Source: Dehalococcoidia bacterium (GTDB lineage: Bacteria > Chloroflexota > Dehalococcoidia > Dehalococcoidales > UBA1222). Taken from it: 51,561 nucleotides of DNA. Shown in pieces: positions 5,997-13,951 of the stretch. A program made the position numbers and the translations under genes. The stretch's first letter is position 1. The number at the start of each line of letters is the position of its first letter. The notes under the pieces were generated by a model that had not been told where the DNA came from, searched no databases, and saw only the letters and a program-made list of their open reading frames with translations. Location of the stretch: positions 1 through 51,561 of the forward strand of contig QZJY01000071.1 in the NCBI GenBank assembly GCA_003597995.1. The letters run 5' to 3'.

Positions 5997-7664
5997 TTAC
6001 GTGACGATTGCCTGCCAGCCGAATGTTAACCCTCCGGCGCCGGGGTCGGCTGTGCAATGCACGGTGAATTGTGTGGCGGTGATCGTGTCCACCCACATAT
6101 GTCCCGGCGGGTTGGTCGTCGTTCCGGACGGGGTGATCTTGATATCCTGCACTGCCGGCGTGAGGCTTAGCCCGTGATTGATCACGACGCTGGTCGCCGC
6201 ATTCGGGATAGTGCCCGTGCCCTTGGCCTCGGTGTTGTATCCCTTGTTGTTCCGGATGAAGCAATTTGTGTCGCCGGAACGATTGAGGCCGGTGTTTAGA
6301 TTGCCGCGCAGGTGATTCTCGGTGAATTGGCTTTGCTGCAAGACTCCGCCGCCGCCTGCGTACACGAGCATGCCATAACGCTGAGTCTTGACCCCTTGGT
6401 CATCCCAGCACCGGTTGCCTTGCGCCTTGCACTCCTCGATCACGCCGGCCGCGCCGGTTGCCGCAAACGCGATGCCATCGCTGTTCGGATCAACCTGCGC
6501 GCTATTGCTTACGTGGTTGCGATCAACAGAGATCTCCGATACCGTCTTATCGGTGGCCTCGACATAGATACCATGCTCTCCGGAGCCGCGTACTCGGTTG
6601 CCTTGCACGGCGATATCGCGCAGGTTGCTGGATGCGCCGTCTAGGTGGATGCCGTAGCCCACGCTATCCCAAACGCCATTCTTGGCAATCGTGATGCCAT
6701 TCGGCGGGGTGCCGTGCGTGCCGGCGGTAACTTTGATGCCGGCGTTGCCTTGCGCCTCCCTCACCTTGTTGTCATTCACCGTCGAGTTTATCACGCCACC
6801 ACCTACCACGATACCCACGAGCGTCGCGTTCTTGATGCTATTGCCCTTCACCGTGCAATCCAGCACGTTCATTGACGGGGTAGTAAGACCGATTATGATG
6901 CCGTGGCCGGCGCAGTTTCTTACTTGATTGCCGAGCACCACACAGCCCTCAGAGTCTTGTGTGCCGTTGGGTGCATACACCGCGATGGCATCGCTATTGT
7001 TGCCATCTACCACGTTGCCGATAATCCGGCCGTCAACCGTGGAATTAACGTCAACGCCCTGCCCGCCCACAGCGCCAATATTGCAGCCCTCAACGAGCAC
7101 TTTCGTACACTGCCGGCAAAAGACACCGCTTCCATTGTTGCCACTAGCTCTCACATCACGCACGATCAAATTGGTCACGATGCGCATATCGACCCAGCCG
7201 CCCTTATCGCTGCCGGTGAATGCCGGGCCGGTGAAACGGATTGCTAGGATGCGAATGTTGCTGTTGCCGCCCACCCAATCAACGTTCCTCATAACGGTGA
7301 GCACCGGAACGCCTATCCAGTTCAAGATCGACTGATCACCCAAGCCGATGATGATGCGATTCGAGGGCACGGTGAGTACGGCACTGATATCAAACGTGCG
7401 CGGCGGGATAAAGATCGCGGGCGCGTTGTCGAGGGCATCCTGAATCGCCGCATTGTTCACAGATGCCGCGGCGCTCGAGCTTGCCCCGAATTCCTCGATG
7501 TTAGCAATCTCTCCCGTGAGACTAAGCCATTGACTGCCGTTGTCGAGCATAATACCGCGAGCACCGTCGGTGCGTACAGCGACACGACCGCGTCGGGAGG
7601 CGCGCGGCAAGTATTGCTCTGCAAACGCCGGCAACGGCTCAAGGACACGCACTAGATTACTCAT
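5997..7664 (-). CDS. Right-handed beta-helix spike, 555 aa
   Basis: The N-terminus MSNLVRVLEPLPAF matches the second spike. Residues about 70-100 hold the typical AIQDALDNAPAIFIPPRTF start of pectate-lyase-like tailspikes. Residues 100-470 show many repeating NxV/GxGI rungs (HGIIIGL, YGIHLDG, HGIYVEA). The C-terminal 70 residues (IPNAATSVVINHGL, then FTVHCTADPG) form a small beta domain often found at fibre tips. It is translated after the recombinase gene. The likely role is binding or depolymerising host surface glycans. Confidence 0.85.
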   Translation of the reverse strand: MSNLVRVLEPLPAFAEQYLPRASRRGRVAVRTDGARGIMLDNGSQWLSLTGEIANIEEFGASSSAAASVNNAAIQDALDNAPAIFIPPRTFDISAVLTVPSNRIIIGLGDQSILNWIGVPVLTVMRNVDWVGGNSNIRILAIRFTGPAFTGSDKGGWVDMRIVTNLIVRDVRASGNNGSGVFCRQCTKVLVEGCNIGAVGGQGVDVNSTVDGRIIGNVVDGNNSDAIAVYAPNGTQDSEGCVVLGNQVRNCAGHGIIIGLTTPSMNVLDCTVKGNSIKNATLVGIVVGGGVINSTVNDNKVREAQGNAGIKVTAGTHGTPPNGITIAKNGVWDSVGYGIHLDGASSNLRDIAVQGNRVRGSGEHGIYVEATDKTVSEISVDRNHVSNSAQVDPNSDGIAFAATGAAGVIEECKAQGNRCWDDQGVKTQRYGMLVYAGGGGVLQQSQFTENHLRGNLNTGLNRSGDTNCFIRNNKGYNTEAKGTGTIPNAATSVVINHGLSLTPAVQDIKITPSGTTTNPPGHMWVDTITATQFTVHCTADPGAGGLTFGWQAIVT

Positions 7665-7672
7665 GACTCACC
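7630..7672 (-). repeat. Spike-start direct repeat, copy 2 (43 bp)
   Basis: Same block as 5951-5993, in direct orientation 1679 bp away, at the start of the 5997-7664 spike and at the end of the tyrosine recombinase gene. The interval between copies holds almost exactly one spike gene, so recombination between the copies would remove or exchange one spike body while keeping the attachment peptide. Confidence 0.8.
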
Positions 7673-8501
7673 CCCACATCGGCAAGAACGGATGCTGTGC
7701 GTAAACCTGATCGTCCAGCACGCCGCCATCGGGCTTGAAGTACCGAAAGGCAATCTTCGCATGCTGATTAGGCGCCGTGCGCCATCCCATCCAGCGGTGC
7801 ACGACAACATCCGGCACGCCGGACTCGAGCAAGCCGGTGATTAGCGCGCGCCGGATGCTATGCCACCCCTCACGCTCCCGCGGCAAGCGCACGTAACCTG
7901 TCATAAGGCGGGTGAACATCTTGTGCACGCCGTCCACCCCGATCTTGCGCCCGCCAAAACGCAGGCGCTTACTAAGCACCGGCGGTATCCGGTGCTCACG
8001 CTTCCGCCCGGTCTTTACTGTCTGAACGACGAGCTTCTTTCCATCGCAGCCCGCGGAGATTACCGCGGCGATCTCAGCAGCGCGCAATCCGTAGACCGTT
8101 GACAAGGCCACCGCGACGACAGCTGAGCCAGCCACCGGCTTCATTGTCTTGATTAGCCCGGCGATATCCTGCACACCCATTACGATGCCGCCCTCATCTT
8201 CCTGTGGCAATCCAAGGTGCAGATCCCGGCGCTGCAACGGCCACGGCAAGTTATTTGCGTGGAACATGGCCCGCACGCCGCCTAGGATCGTATGGATGCT
8301 CTGCTCTTTGTAGCCGGCGAGCACCAGCTTGTCTACATATGATAACACGTCCTCTCGAGTGTAAGCCGGCCGGGCGCCAAGGACGGCTAGAAATCGCCTT
8401 GACTGGCCTAGGAACGCTGAGATCGTGTTCTCGCTGTAGCGTGCCCCTAGGCTCGCCCGCAAGCGTAATAGGTACTGGTACTCGAGAGTGCTATCACTCA
8501 A
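7668..8501 (-). CDS. Tyrosine recombinase, 277 aa
   Basis: The catalytic set is visible: R140 (VYGLR), K163 (TVKTGRK), H214 and R217 (WHSIRR), H235/W240 (HRWMGW) and Y254 (AFRYFK). The N-terminal 100 residues look like a SAM-like core-binding domain. The start is TTG 8501, overlapping the stop of the 8494 gene; the Shine-Dalgarno is weak, so translation is probably coupled. It lies inside the late operon beside the spike genes, not in an early lysogeny module. A role in spike exchange or resolution of genome multimers is as likely as integration. No attachment site was identified. Confidence 0.88.
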   Translation of the reverse strand: MSDSTLEYQYLLRLRASLGARYSENTISAFLGQSRRFLAVLGARPAYTREDVLSYVDKLVLAGYKEQSIHTILGGVRAMFHANNLPWPLQRRDLHLGLPQEDEGGIVMGVQDIAGLIKTMKPVAGSAVVAVALSTVYGLRAAEIAAVISAGCDGKKLVVQTVKTGRKREHRIPPVLSKRLRFGGRKIGVDGVHKMFTRLMTGYVRLPREREGWHSIRRALITGLLESGVPDVVVHRWMGWRTAPNQHAKIAFRYFKPDGGVLDDQVYAQHPFLPMWG

Positions 8502-8826
8502 GGCGCAACCGTCCCGCGTACATTGAAATGCGTTGGCGCGCAGATAGTCCTGATACCAGTAGCGGCCGAATCGCCCGCGTCAAGGCATTGAGCGCGGTGT
8601 CTGGATAGAGATATAAAAGCGTTACGTTCTTGGTCATATTTTGTGGTATCTCACGCCAGAACAGGCCACCTACCAGATACCGTCCCCGCCACTTCCGTAC
8701 GAAAGGCAAATGTCCTGCGCGCACACGATCAAGCTGGAGTATCCCGTCCCATACCGTCGTGGTATGCAGCGCCGGCCCGCACACGATGATATCTTTGCCG
8801 GTATGGATGCCGTGCCTTGTCTTCAC
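8494..8826 (-). CDS. Hypothetical protein, 110 aa
   Basis: GTG 8826 overlaps the upstream stop as TAGTG. It is a basic protein with VRAGHLPFVRKWRGRYLVGGLFWRE in the middle (only part quoted as motif: KWRGRYLVGG). It ends eight bases inside the recombinase gene. No family recognised; position between the lectin-like gene and the recombinase suggests a late function. Confidence 0.65.
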   Translation of the reverse strand: MKTRHGIHTGKDIIVCGPALHTTTVWDGILQLDRVRAGHLPFVRKWRGRYLVGGLFWREIPQNMTKNVTLLYLYPDTALNALTRAIRPLLVSGLSARQRISMYAGRLRLE

Positions 8827-9671
8827 TAGCCCACTCCTAATAGGGCAAGATGACCAACGGTGGCCGCGGGCGCCGCGGCGGCAACGTAGTATCGGCGGCG
8901 CGGAATCAACGGCCGATATAGCTCCCAGCGAGTCTGGGGGTCGTAGAGCTGACGCGCCTGCTCGACAGTAAGAGCGCGATTATAGATCCGAGTGTCGAAG
9001 ATTGTGGCGTTGACAGAAGCGTTATCTAGGTTAGAGCGACCGATCAACGTAGGGTAGATGTTGTTGTACGTAATGGTACCTGAATAGGCTGCAGCAGTCA
9101 CCAATTGTTGCACGCCATTGACGTAGTACCGCAAATTGTCGCCGCTGCGCCACGTACCGACTAGACAGTAAACTGTGTTTGCGCTAAGGACATACTGCCC
9201 AGCATCCCGAAAAACGTTACTGATCGTAACGAAGAACCCGCTTTGAGCACCACCTACAGAAGTGCTCTCTCGGAGTCCGTAACTCAAATAGGGAGGACCA
9301 CCAGCAACCTGCTTGCCAACGTAAACTCCAAAGTCATCTTGCGAGCCAGAGCCGGTACGCACCCATGATACAAGTGTGATAGCGTTCGATGGTTCGCTGA
9401 TCGCGCCCACGTTGATGTAGTCGCCGCCTACATCCTCAAACTGGATACCAACTCCTAGCTCGGCATTTGTGATGTGGATAGGGGTACCGCCGAATATGCC
9501 GTTTCTAGCCCTGCCGCTGTAATCGCGCAGCACGTTTTGCCCGCGACTACCGAGCGTCGGCCACCAGCCAACAAGGCCCTCGGCCTGCTCTGAATCCCTG
9601 TTGACCGTGAACGGTACGCCGGTCGGTGGCTTGCGATAAGGCCAGCCATGTTTGGCTAGTAAGAGAGACAC
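8826..9671 (-). CDS. LamG/concanavalin-like lectin domain protein, 281 aa
   Basis: GTG 9671 follows GGGGGCGG. Residues about 30-245 show the laminin-G_3 pattern: GLVGWWPTLG, FEDVGGDYINVG, ITLVSWVRTG, NLRYYVNGVQQ, ATIFDTRIYNRALTVEQARQ. This fold is a jelly-roll that binds carbohydrates, common in virion adhesins. The tail RWELYRPLIPRRRYYV is typical of environmental phage LamG proteins. It is a probable second receptor-binding protein in the adhesion part of the late operon. Confidence 0.85.
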   Translation of the reverse strand: MSLLLAKHGWPYRKPPTGVPFTVNRDSEQAEGLVGWWPTLGSRGQNVLRDYSGRARNGIFGGTPIHITNAELGVGIQFEDVGGDYINVGAISEPSNAITLVSWVRTGSGSQDDFGVYVGKQVAGGPPYLSYGLRESTSVGGAQSGFFVTISNVFRDAGQYVLSANTVYCLVGTWRSGDNLRYYVNGVQQLVTAAAYSGTITYNNIYPTLIGRSNLDNASVNATIFDTRIYNRALTVEQARQLYDPQTRWELYRPLIPRRRYYVAAAAPAATVGHLALLGVG

Positions 9672-9681
9672 TTACCGCCCC

Positions 9682-10266
9682 CTACTGGATTTCAGGCACG
9701 ATGGGATCAAGCACGACATGACACTCTACGTCGTCAGAGTGAAACGCCGCGTTGCTCTCGTTCTTCACGATTAGCGTGCCATAGCGTTCGGTGGGGGCAA
9801 AGACACCGACTTCGCACACCTGCACGGTGGCTGTCGCCTCTGCCGTACACACGAAATTACCGATATGGATAAGCTGCCTCACACCGTTCGCCAAAGTGCC
9901 GCCGCCGCTGTATGCTGAGTCGGCACCCACCACGCCGCCGGGGTTAGCGTTGGCCGCCGTGCCCGACGGGCTAGGCGCCCAATATAGCTCGATAAGGTCC
10001 CCTGCGGTGGGCGTCGCCGCAATCTCGAATGCCGCGCGTACCGCGTAAAGCTCCGCCCGGTTGGTGCCAAGATCGACCTTAGTTGATTGCCGGGCCGCCG
10101 CGTCTGCCAAGCTCGCCAAGGAAATCTGGCAATCTAACTCTTGGCTCCCGTCACTTGTCTTGCGCAGGTCGGTAGCCGCCGCCGGGTTAAAATCCCCCGC
10201 GTGGTCTGCGAAGACTATTTGCAGGGGAGTGCCATCCATTTCTTGGACGAGAATCTTGTTTGGCAT
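9682..10266 (-). CDS. Beta-rich virion-associated protein, 194 aa
   Basis: ATG 10266 with GGGGG upstream. The central motif IELYWAPSPSGTAANANPGG and the late AAFHSDD segment match a protein type often seen near fibre genes of environmental phages, usually unannotated. Predicted beta sandwich. The genes before and after encode other structural proteins, so a particle component is likely. Confidence 0.7.
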   Translation of the reverse strand: MPNKILVQEMDGTPLQIVFADHAGDFNPAAATDLRKTSDGSQELDCQISLASLADAAARQSTKVDLGTNRAELYAVRAAFEIAATPTAGDLIELYWAPSPSGTAANANPGGVVGADSAYSGGGTLANGVRQLIHIGNFVCTAEATATVQVCEVGVFAPTERYGTLIVKNESNAAFHSDDVECHVVLDPIVPEIQ

Positions 10267-10269
10267 TGT

Positions 10270-10662
10270 TTACCCCCTTGCCGCGGTGACGTGCCCCGTG
10301 CGTACCCGTTCGAGACCGATTTCCTCAGCGCGGCTTCCTTTGCGAGTCTGGAGCACGATAAGATTGGCCCGTGTCGCGCTGCCGGCGCCGAACATGGCGG
10401 CCAGCGCCGTGCGGATGTTTTGACTGGCGATGCTTATCGTGCCGGCAGAGATAATGGTCAAGTATGTTTGCTTTTGGTCAGCAGTTAGCCCGGCAAAGTC
10501 AGCGGGCGCCGTGGCATCAAGAATCTCCCACGTTTGGATTATGTCTCGCGGCACGTTTCGCAGCGTCGGATCGTTGAGCCTTGCAGCGGCCGCATTATCC
10601 GACATGCCCGCGTACCCCCACCCCAAGGGGTCGTTTAGCAGCTCCTCTCGCAAAACGCTCAT
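10270..10662 (-). CDS. Conserved phage protein of the LLNDPxGxGYAGM type, 130 aa
   Basis: The N-terminal motif ELLNDPLGWGYAGMSD and the C-terminal segment (SRAEEIGLERVRTGHV) define a widespread small helical protein found beside structural genes of many tailed and unclassified phages. Its function is unknown. The start is probably ATG 10662 (GGGG at 5 bases); GTG 10668 is possible but too close to that site. Confidence 0.75.
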   Translation of the reverse strand: MSVLREELLNDPLGWGYAGMSDNAAAARLNDPTLRNVPRDIIQTWEILDATAPADFAGLTADQKQTYLTIISAGTISIASQNIRTALAAMFGAGSATRANLIVLQTRKGSRAEEIGLERVRTGHVTAARG

Positions 10663-10670
10663 ACTCACCC

Positions 10671-12617
10671 CTACGCTACTTTGCTCTGAAATCCGGTCAC
10701 TGAGATATACACGGTATCCAGCGCCGCTGACACGTCGTAGGCCAGCGCCGTGTTGGCGCTAGTCTTGAACAATGGTTCATCAGACACGATGTTGGCACCG
10801 CTGTTCGCCGGCAATGGCACCGTCCAGAGCACGGCGCCCGCCGCACCGTCCCGGAAGTCGAGGTAGCCCGGCGTCGCGCTCGAGTTGTAAACCGAGTAAC
10901 CGCGCACGTAGTTCTTGACACCGGCCACCGCGGCAAAGTTGGTAAACGCTGTGGCAACGCCATCGGCATTGGTTACGCGCTCGCTAACGAGATCGCCTAG
11001 CGCCGCGGATTGCCGAACGAGTATCGCCCCATCAAGATCGGCGTAGCCATCCGTACGATCACCGCTTGCAACAAGCGTCACCGCCTCAAGGCTAGATACC
11101 GCCTTGGCACCGATCTTGATCGGATTGCCCGCATCCACCGCGTCGTGGGCCACCGCGCCCACCACCTGAGCATTGAGATTAGCTGCTGTGGCCTGTACTA
11201 TGGTTACGTCGCCGGACACCCTAGTCACGTCAACATCAAGGCCATTTGCTGCATCACCGGTGATTGCCACCGGCCCACCGGCGCCCGGCACGGCAAGACC
11301 AACCGAGACACGGTTCACGGTACCCGCGCCGCTGTCGAGGTCTAGCTCCGCAAATGTGATAAAGGCCACCCCGTCCGATAATCGCACGGCAACCGGCGTG
11401 CCTACCGGCGCATCAACGGTAAGACTACCGCCATTGTCGTCAACGCTCAGTAGACCGGTTGAGTCGTTGGCAATCGTGACACGGAGGGCGGTTGCCTCAG
11501 CTCCTCCTCCAACAACGGAGAGCGCGGCGTTATCAACCGTAAGAGAGCCGCCGTTATCGGACACCGGTACGGGATTGCCGACCCCTACGTCGGCATTGCC
11601 TACCTGGAGGTTGGCGTTGAGATTCAGATTGTCGTGGGTGGCCTGAACTACCGTCACGTTGCCCGACACGCGGGTTACGTCTACATCGAGGCCATTGGCG
11701 GCATCACCGGTGATTATCACGTGACCGCCGACGCCTGCTACGCCAAGGGCAACTATCCCGTGTGTGTCACCGCCCCCTAGGCTATCGAGATCAGCCTCAT
11801 CTCCTAGGAAATCGGTGATACCCACATTGCCGATGGTATTTGCCCCGGCCGGCAACGAGGCGGCGACTTCAACAGGCATATTGAGATTGCCGGCCGCATA
11901 ACCCACGGCCGTCCAAGCACCGGCGCCATTCTGCACTTGAGTCTGAGCAGCACCGCCGCCAGCGCCACCCGCCACCACATTGACACGCACTGCTGTATTG
12001 GCAAGATCACCCACCGCGATGATGTTGCCGAGGCCATCGGTTACGCGCACCGGCCATGCATTTGCCGCCGCTGCCGGCGCGCCTTGGTCGACGGTGCCTT
12101 GGATCGGCATGTTGAGATTACCGCCGGCATAACCCACGGCCGTCCAAGCACCGGCGCCATTCTGCACTTGAGTCTGAGCTACACCGCCGCCCGCTCCGCC
12201 GGCCACCACGTTGACACGGACGGCGTTGTTAACCGCATCACCCACCTGCACGATAGCAGCGCCGGTTGAGGCCGCAATCGGCCACGCATTGGCCGCCGCC
12301 GCCGGGCTACCTTGGTCGACAGCGCCCTGCACCGGCATATTGAGATCGCCGGCAAAGTAGCCCACCGGAGTCCAAGCACCGGCGGCATCTCTTACTTGAG
12401 TCTGCGCAATACCACCACCGGCGCCGCCGGCCACCACGTTGACGCGCAGCGCATTGTTGGCTTGATCGCCCACCTCAACGCGCGTACCGGCGTCAGTGGC
12501 GACGATAGGGACGGGATTGGCATCATCAGCCGTGATCACTACCCGACCGTTGGCATCGACTTGTACAAGGGTAGGTATCCCGGCGCTGGTGTAGCCGACT
12601 AAGACCTGCCGTCCCAT
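10671..12617 (-). CDS. Repeat-rich fibre-like structural protein, 648 aa
   Basis: AAGGAGG precedes ATG 12617. Three tandem units of about 76 residues (near 50-125, 126-202, 203-252) share RVNVVAGGAGGG, AQTQVQNGAGAWT and VGYAxGNLNMP. A second pair of units shares ITGDAANGLDVDVTRVSG. The C-terminal 150 residues form a separate beta domain (TNADGVATAFTNFAAV, NYVRGYSVYNSS). Composition (A/G/N/V/D) and repeats suggest a trimeric fibre or surface decoration. Units 2 and 3 are also close at nucleotide level, so copy number may vary by recombination. Confidence 0.75.
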   Translation of the reverse strand: MGRQVLVGYTSAGIPTLVQVDANGRVVITADDANPVPIVATDAGTRVEVGDQANNALRVNVVAGGAGGGIAQTQVRDAAGAWTPVGYFAGDLNMPVQGAVDQGSPAAAANAWPIAASTGAAIVQVGDAVNNAVRVNVVAGGAGGGVAQTQVQNGAGAWTAVGYAGGNLNMPIQGTVDQGAPAAAANAWPVRVTDGLGNIIAVGDLANTAVRVNVVAGGAGGGAAQTQVQNGAGAWTAVGYAAGNLNMPVEVAASLPAGANTIGNVGITDFLGDEADLDSLGGGDTHGIVALGVAGVGGHVIITGDAANGLDVDVTRVSGNVTVVQATHDNLNLNANLQVGNADVGVGNPVPVSDNGGSLTVDNAALSVVGGGAEATALRVTIANDSTGLLSVDDNGGSLTVDAPVGTPVAVRLSDGVAFITFAELDLDSGAGTVNRVSVGLAVPGAGGPVAITGDAANGLDVDVTRVSGDVTIVQATAANLNAQVVGAVAHDAVDAGNPIKIGAKAVSSLEAVTLVASGDRTDGYADLDGAILVRQSAALGDLVSERVTNADGVATAFTNFAAVAGVKNYVRGYSVYNSSATPGYLDFRDGAAGAVLWTVPLPANSGANIVSDEPLFKTSANTALAYDVSAALDTVYISVTGFQSKVA

Positions 12618-12635
12618 ATCGCCTCCTTATGGCAA

Positions 12636-12887
12636 CTAGCGCCGCTTTTGTCGGTTCTCAGGAGCGACGTCTACTTGCTCCGGCTGTTTGACTGGCACCG
12701 GCGGCGGGCCGCCCTTGATCGGTATCCGGTTGATTGTGCCGTCCGGATCAATCGTGTCGCCCGGCTTGAGCCGATACTTAGCGGCCAAATGATTCTTCCA
12801 CGAGTTGAACGCCCCTTGTGCGACCACGAACTCTTGTACGATCTTGCGATGATACTCGAGGTCGCTCTTGTCGATGAATTCCGCCAT
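12636..12887 (-). CDS. Small hypothetical protein, 83 aa
   Basis: ATG 12887 follows AGGAGGGAG; the frame is open further upstream, but that extension would overlap the DUF1360 gene and lacks a ribosome site. The middle reads AFNSWKNHLAAKYRLKPGD, then IDPDGTINR, a pattern seen in small phage proteins near structural genes. The C-terminus is proline-rich and basic. Function unknown. Confidence 0.7.
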   Translation of the reverse strand: MAEFIDKSDLEYHRKIVQEFVVAQGAFNSWKNHLAAKYRLKPGDTIDPDGTINRIPIKGGPPPVPVKQPEQVDVAPENRQKRR

Positions 12888-12901
12888 TAGGTCACTCCCT
12901 C

Positions 12902-13210
12902 CTATTTTGTGGCCTTGTAGGCAAGGCCGGCTAGCCCGGAAAGCGCCAAGGTCAAGAGCACATACCACGCGCCCGGCACGTAGTAATAAGCCACAAGGAT
13001 AATACCACTCGCCCAAACACTCATACACCAAAAGCACGAGGCGAGCTTACCGAAGAACGTATCGCTGTACCAGTTGCCCGCGATATCTTGATGAGCACCC
13101 AAGGCAATCCGCATGCGCGCAAAGACGGCCGCCGGACCGTCTTCTATGGTCAGGAGATGAGTTAGGCGCCACACAGCCGCGGACAAAACCAAGAGGGTTA
13201 GGAGATCCAC
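12902..13210 (-). CDS. DUF1360 membrane protein, 102 aa
   Basis: Residues 1-24 are one hydrophobic segment ending in RLTHLLTIEDGP. A second is at about 66-80 (ASGIILVAYYYVP) and a third at 82-98. The signature CFWCMSVWASG (C-x2-C followed by W) is that of DUF1360. These proteins occur in Bacillus and actinobacterial phages and spore-formers; function unknown. It is embedded in the late operon, so it may be a membrane component of the particle or act late in infection. Confidence 0.82.
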   Translation of the reverse strand: MDLLTLLVLSAAVWRLTHLLTIEDGPAAVFARMRIALGAHQDIAGNWYSDTFFGKLASCFWCMSVWASGIILVAYYYVPGAWYVLLTLALSGLAGLAYKATK

Positions 13211-13223
13211 AAGAACCTCCTTC

Positions 13224-13634
13224 TTAGGGGCCGCTATTGTCTACGATTAGCCCGTAGGCCGCTAATGCCGTAAGCAGGCTACCTAGTGCCGCGTTACCGC
13301 CCTTTGCGCCGGCTACCGCTTGCTGTGCCGCCGGGCCGTCACCAAAGAAGCCTAGTTGATTGCCCGGTCCTGCCACGTGCGCATCACCCAGCAAGCTCGA
13401 ATCACCGGATACGCTGAGATCAAAGTTCCAGTAATTACCAACGCTGAATAACGAGGCCACTGCTACATCGCCTACCCAAAGGATAACCGAGTTGGTAAGG
13501 CGATCCGGCTGGAACTTTATCTTGGGCGCCAACGGATTGCCGTTGTGAATCTCAAAGCTACCGTCGGTTAACACCCGGCCATAGGCGTTGTTACGCACTA
13601 CCTCTGCATACGGGCGGGAGAATCCTAAATGCAC
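13224..13634 (-). CDS. Structural protein with fibre-type C-terminus, 136 aa
   Basis: The start is GTG 13634, with AAGGAG 8 bases upstream and just after the stop of the 13639 gene; the upstream open extension lies under another gene. The first 90 residues are beta-rich (ILWVGDVAVASLF). The C-terminus GGNAALGSLLTALAAYGLI is a common ending of phage fibre/baseplate-like proteins that ends in a short trimerisation helix. Probable particle surface protein. Confidence 0.75.
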   Translation of the reverse strand: MHLGFSRPYAEVVRNNAYGRVLTDGSFEIHNGNPLAPKIKFQPDRLTNSVILWVGDVAVASLFSVGNYWNFDLSVSGDSSLLGDAHVAGPGNQLGFFGDGPAAQQAVAGAKGGNAALGSLLTALAAYGLIVDNSGP

Positions 13635-13638
13635 GGTC

Positions 13639-13944
13639 TTAACTCCTTGCGACAAGCAATCCCGCGCCGACAAGCACGGCGCCGGCAACCAGCAGCATGG
13701 CCTTGTCACCGCTCGGGTAGCCGCAAAGGGCAATGCGGATCGGATCACCCTCCGGGAACAGATTACGGTTTGAGCACACCTCCCGGCGCACGTCTTCGAC
13801 ACCGAGTTCACACCAGTACGGCTCGTAGGCGCAAAGCCGCGCTCGTGCCCGGCCCACCGCGTCGCCGGTAGACATTGCAAAGGCGGGCGGCATGCTGCTA
13901 CTTGTCTCCGTCTCGCCAAACATACCGTAATCGTACATACTCAC
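13639..13944 (-). CDS. Tail-anchored small protein, 101 aa
   Basis: The ATG 13944 start has a GGAGGTGAG site. The N-terminal 80 residues contain four cysteines (CAYEPYWC, VCSNRN, ALCGYP), and the last 20 (AMLLVAGAVLVGAGLLVARS) are one hydrophobic helix. It lies directly before the lysozyme-like gene on the map and after it in transcription; both share the C-terminal anchor layout. Proposed to sit in a viral or host membrane. No family recognised. Confidence 0.72.
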   Translation of the reverse strand: MSMYDYGMFGETETSSSMPPAFAMSTGDAVGRARARLCAYEPYWCELGVEDVRREVCSNRNLFPEGDPIRIALCGYPSGDKAMLLVAGAVLVGAGLLVARS

Positions 13945-13951
13945 CTCCGTT

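Noticed and set aside
4561-7335. Several plus-strand open frames of 60-135 codons inside the spike genes
   Set aside because: They are opposite-strand shadows of long, clearly coding beta-helix genes and lack start signals.
7668-8501. Integrase taken as proof of a temperate lifestyle
   Set aside because: No attachment site, excisionase or classical repressor is visible, and the gene sits in the late operon beside spike repeats, so another role is equally likely.
12888-13037. Upstream extension of the 12636-12887 gene
   Set aside because: The extension lies wholly within the DUF1360 gene and lacks a ribosome site; ATG 12887 has AGGAGGGAG.
13635-13919. N-terminal extension of the 13224-13634 gene
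   Set aside because: It is the other-frame image of the 13639-13944 gene; it is rich in Cys/Arg/Pro and has no start signal.
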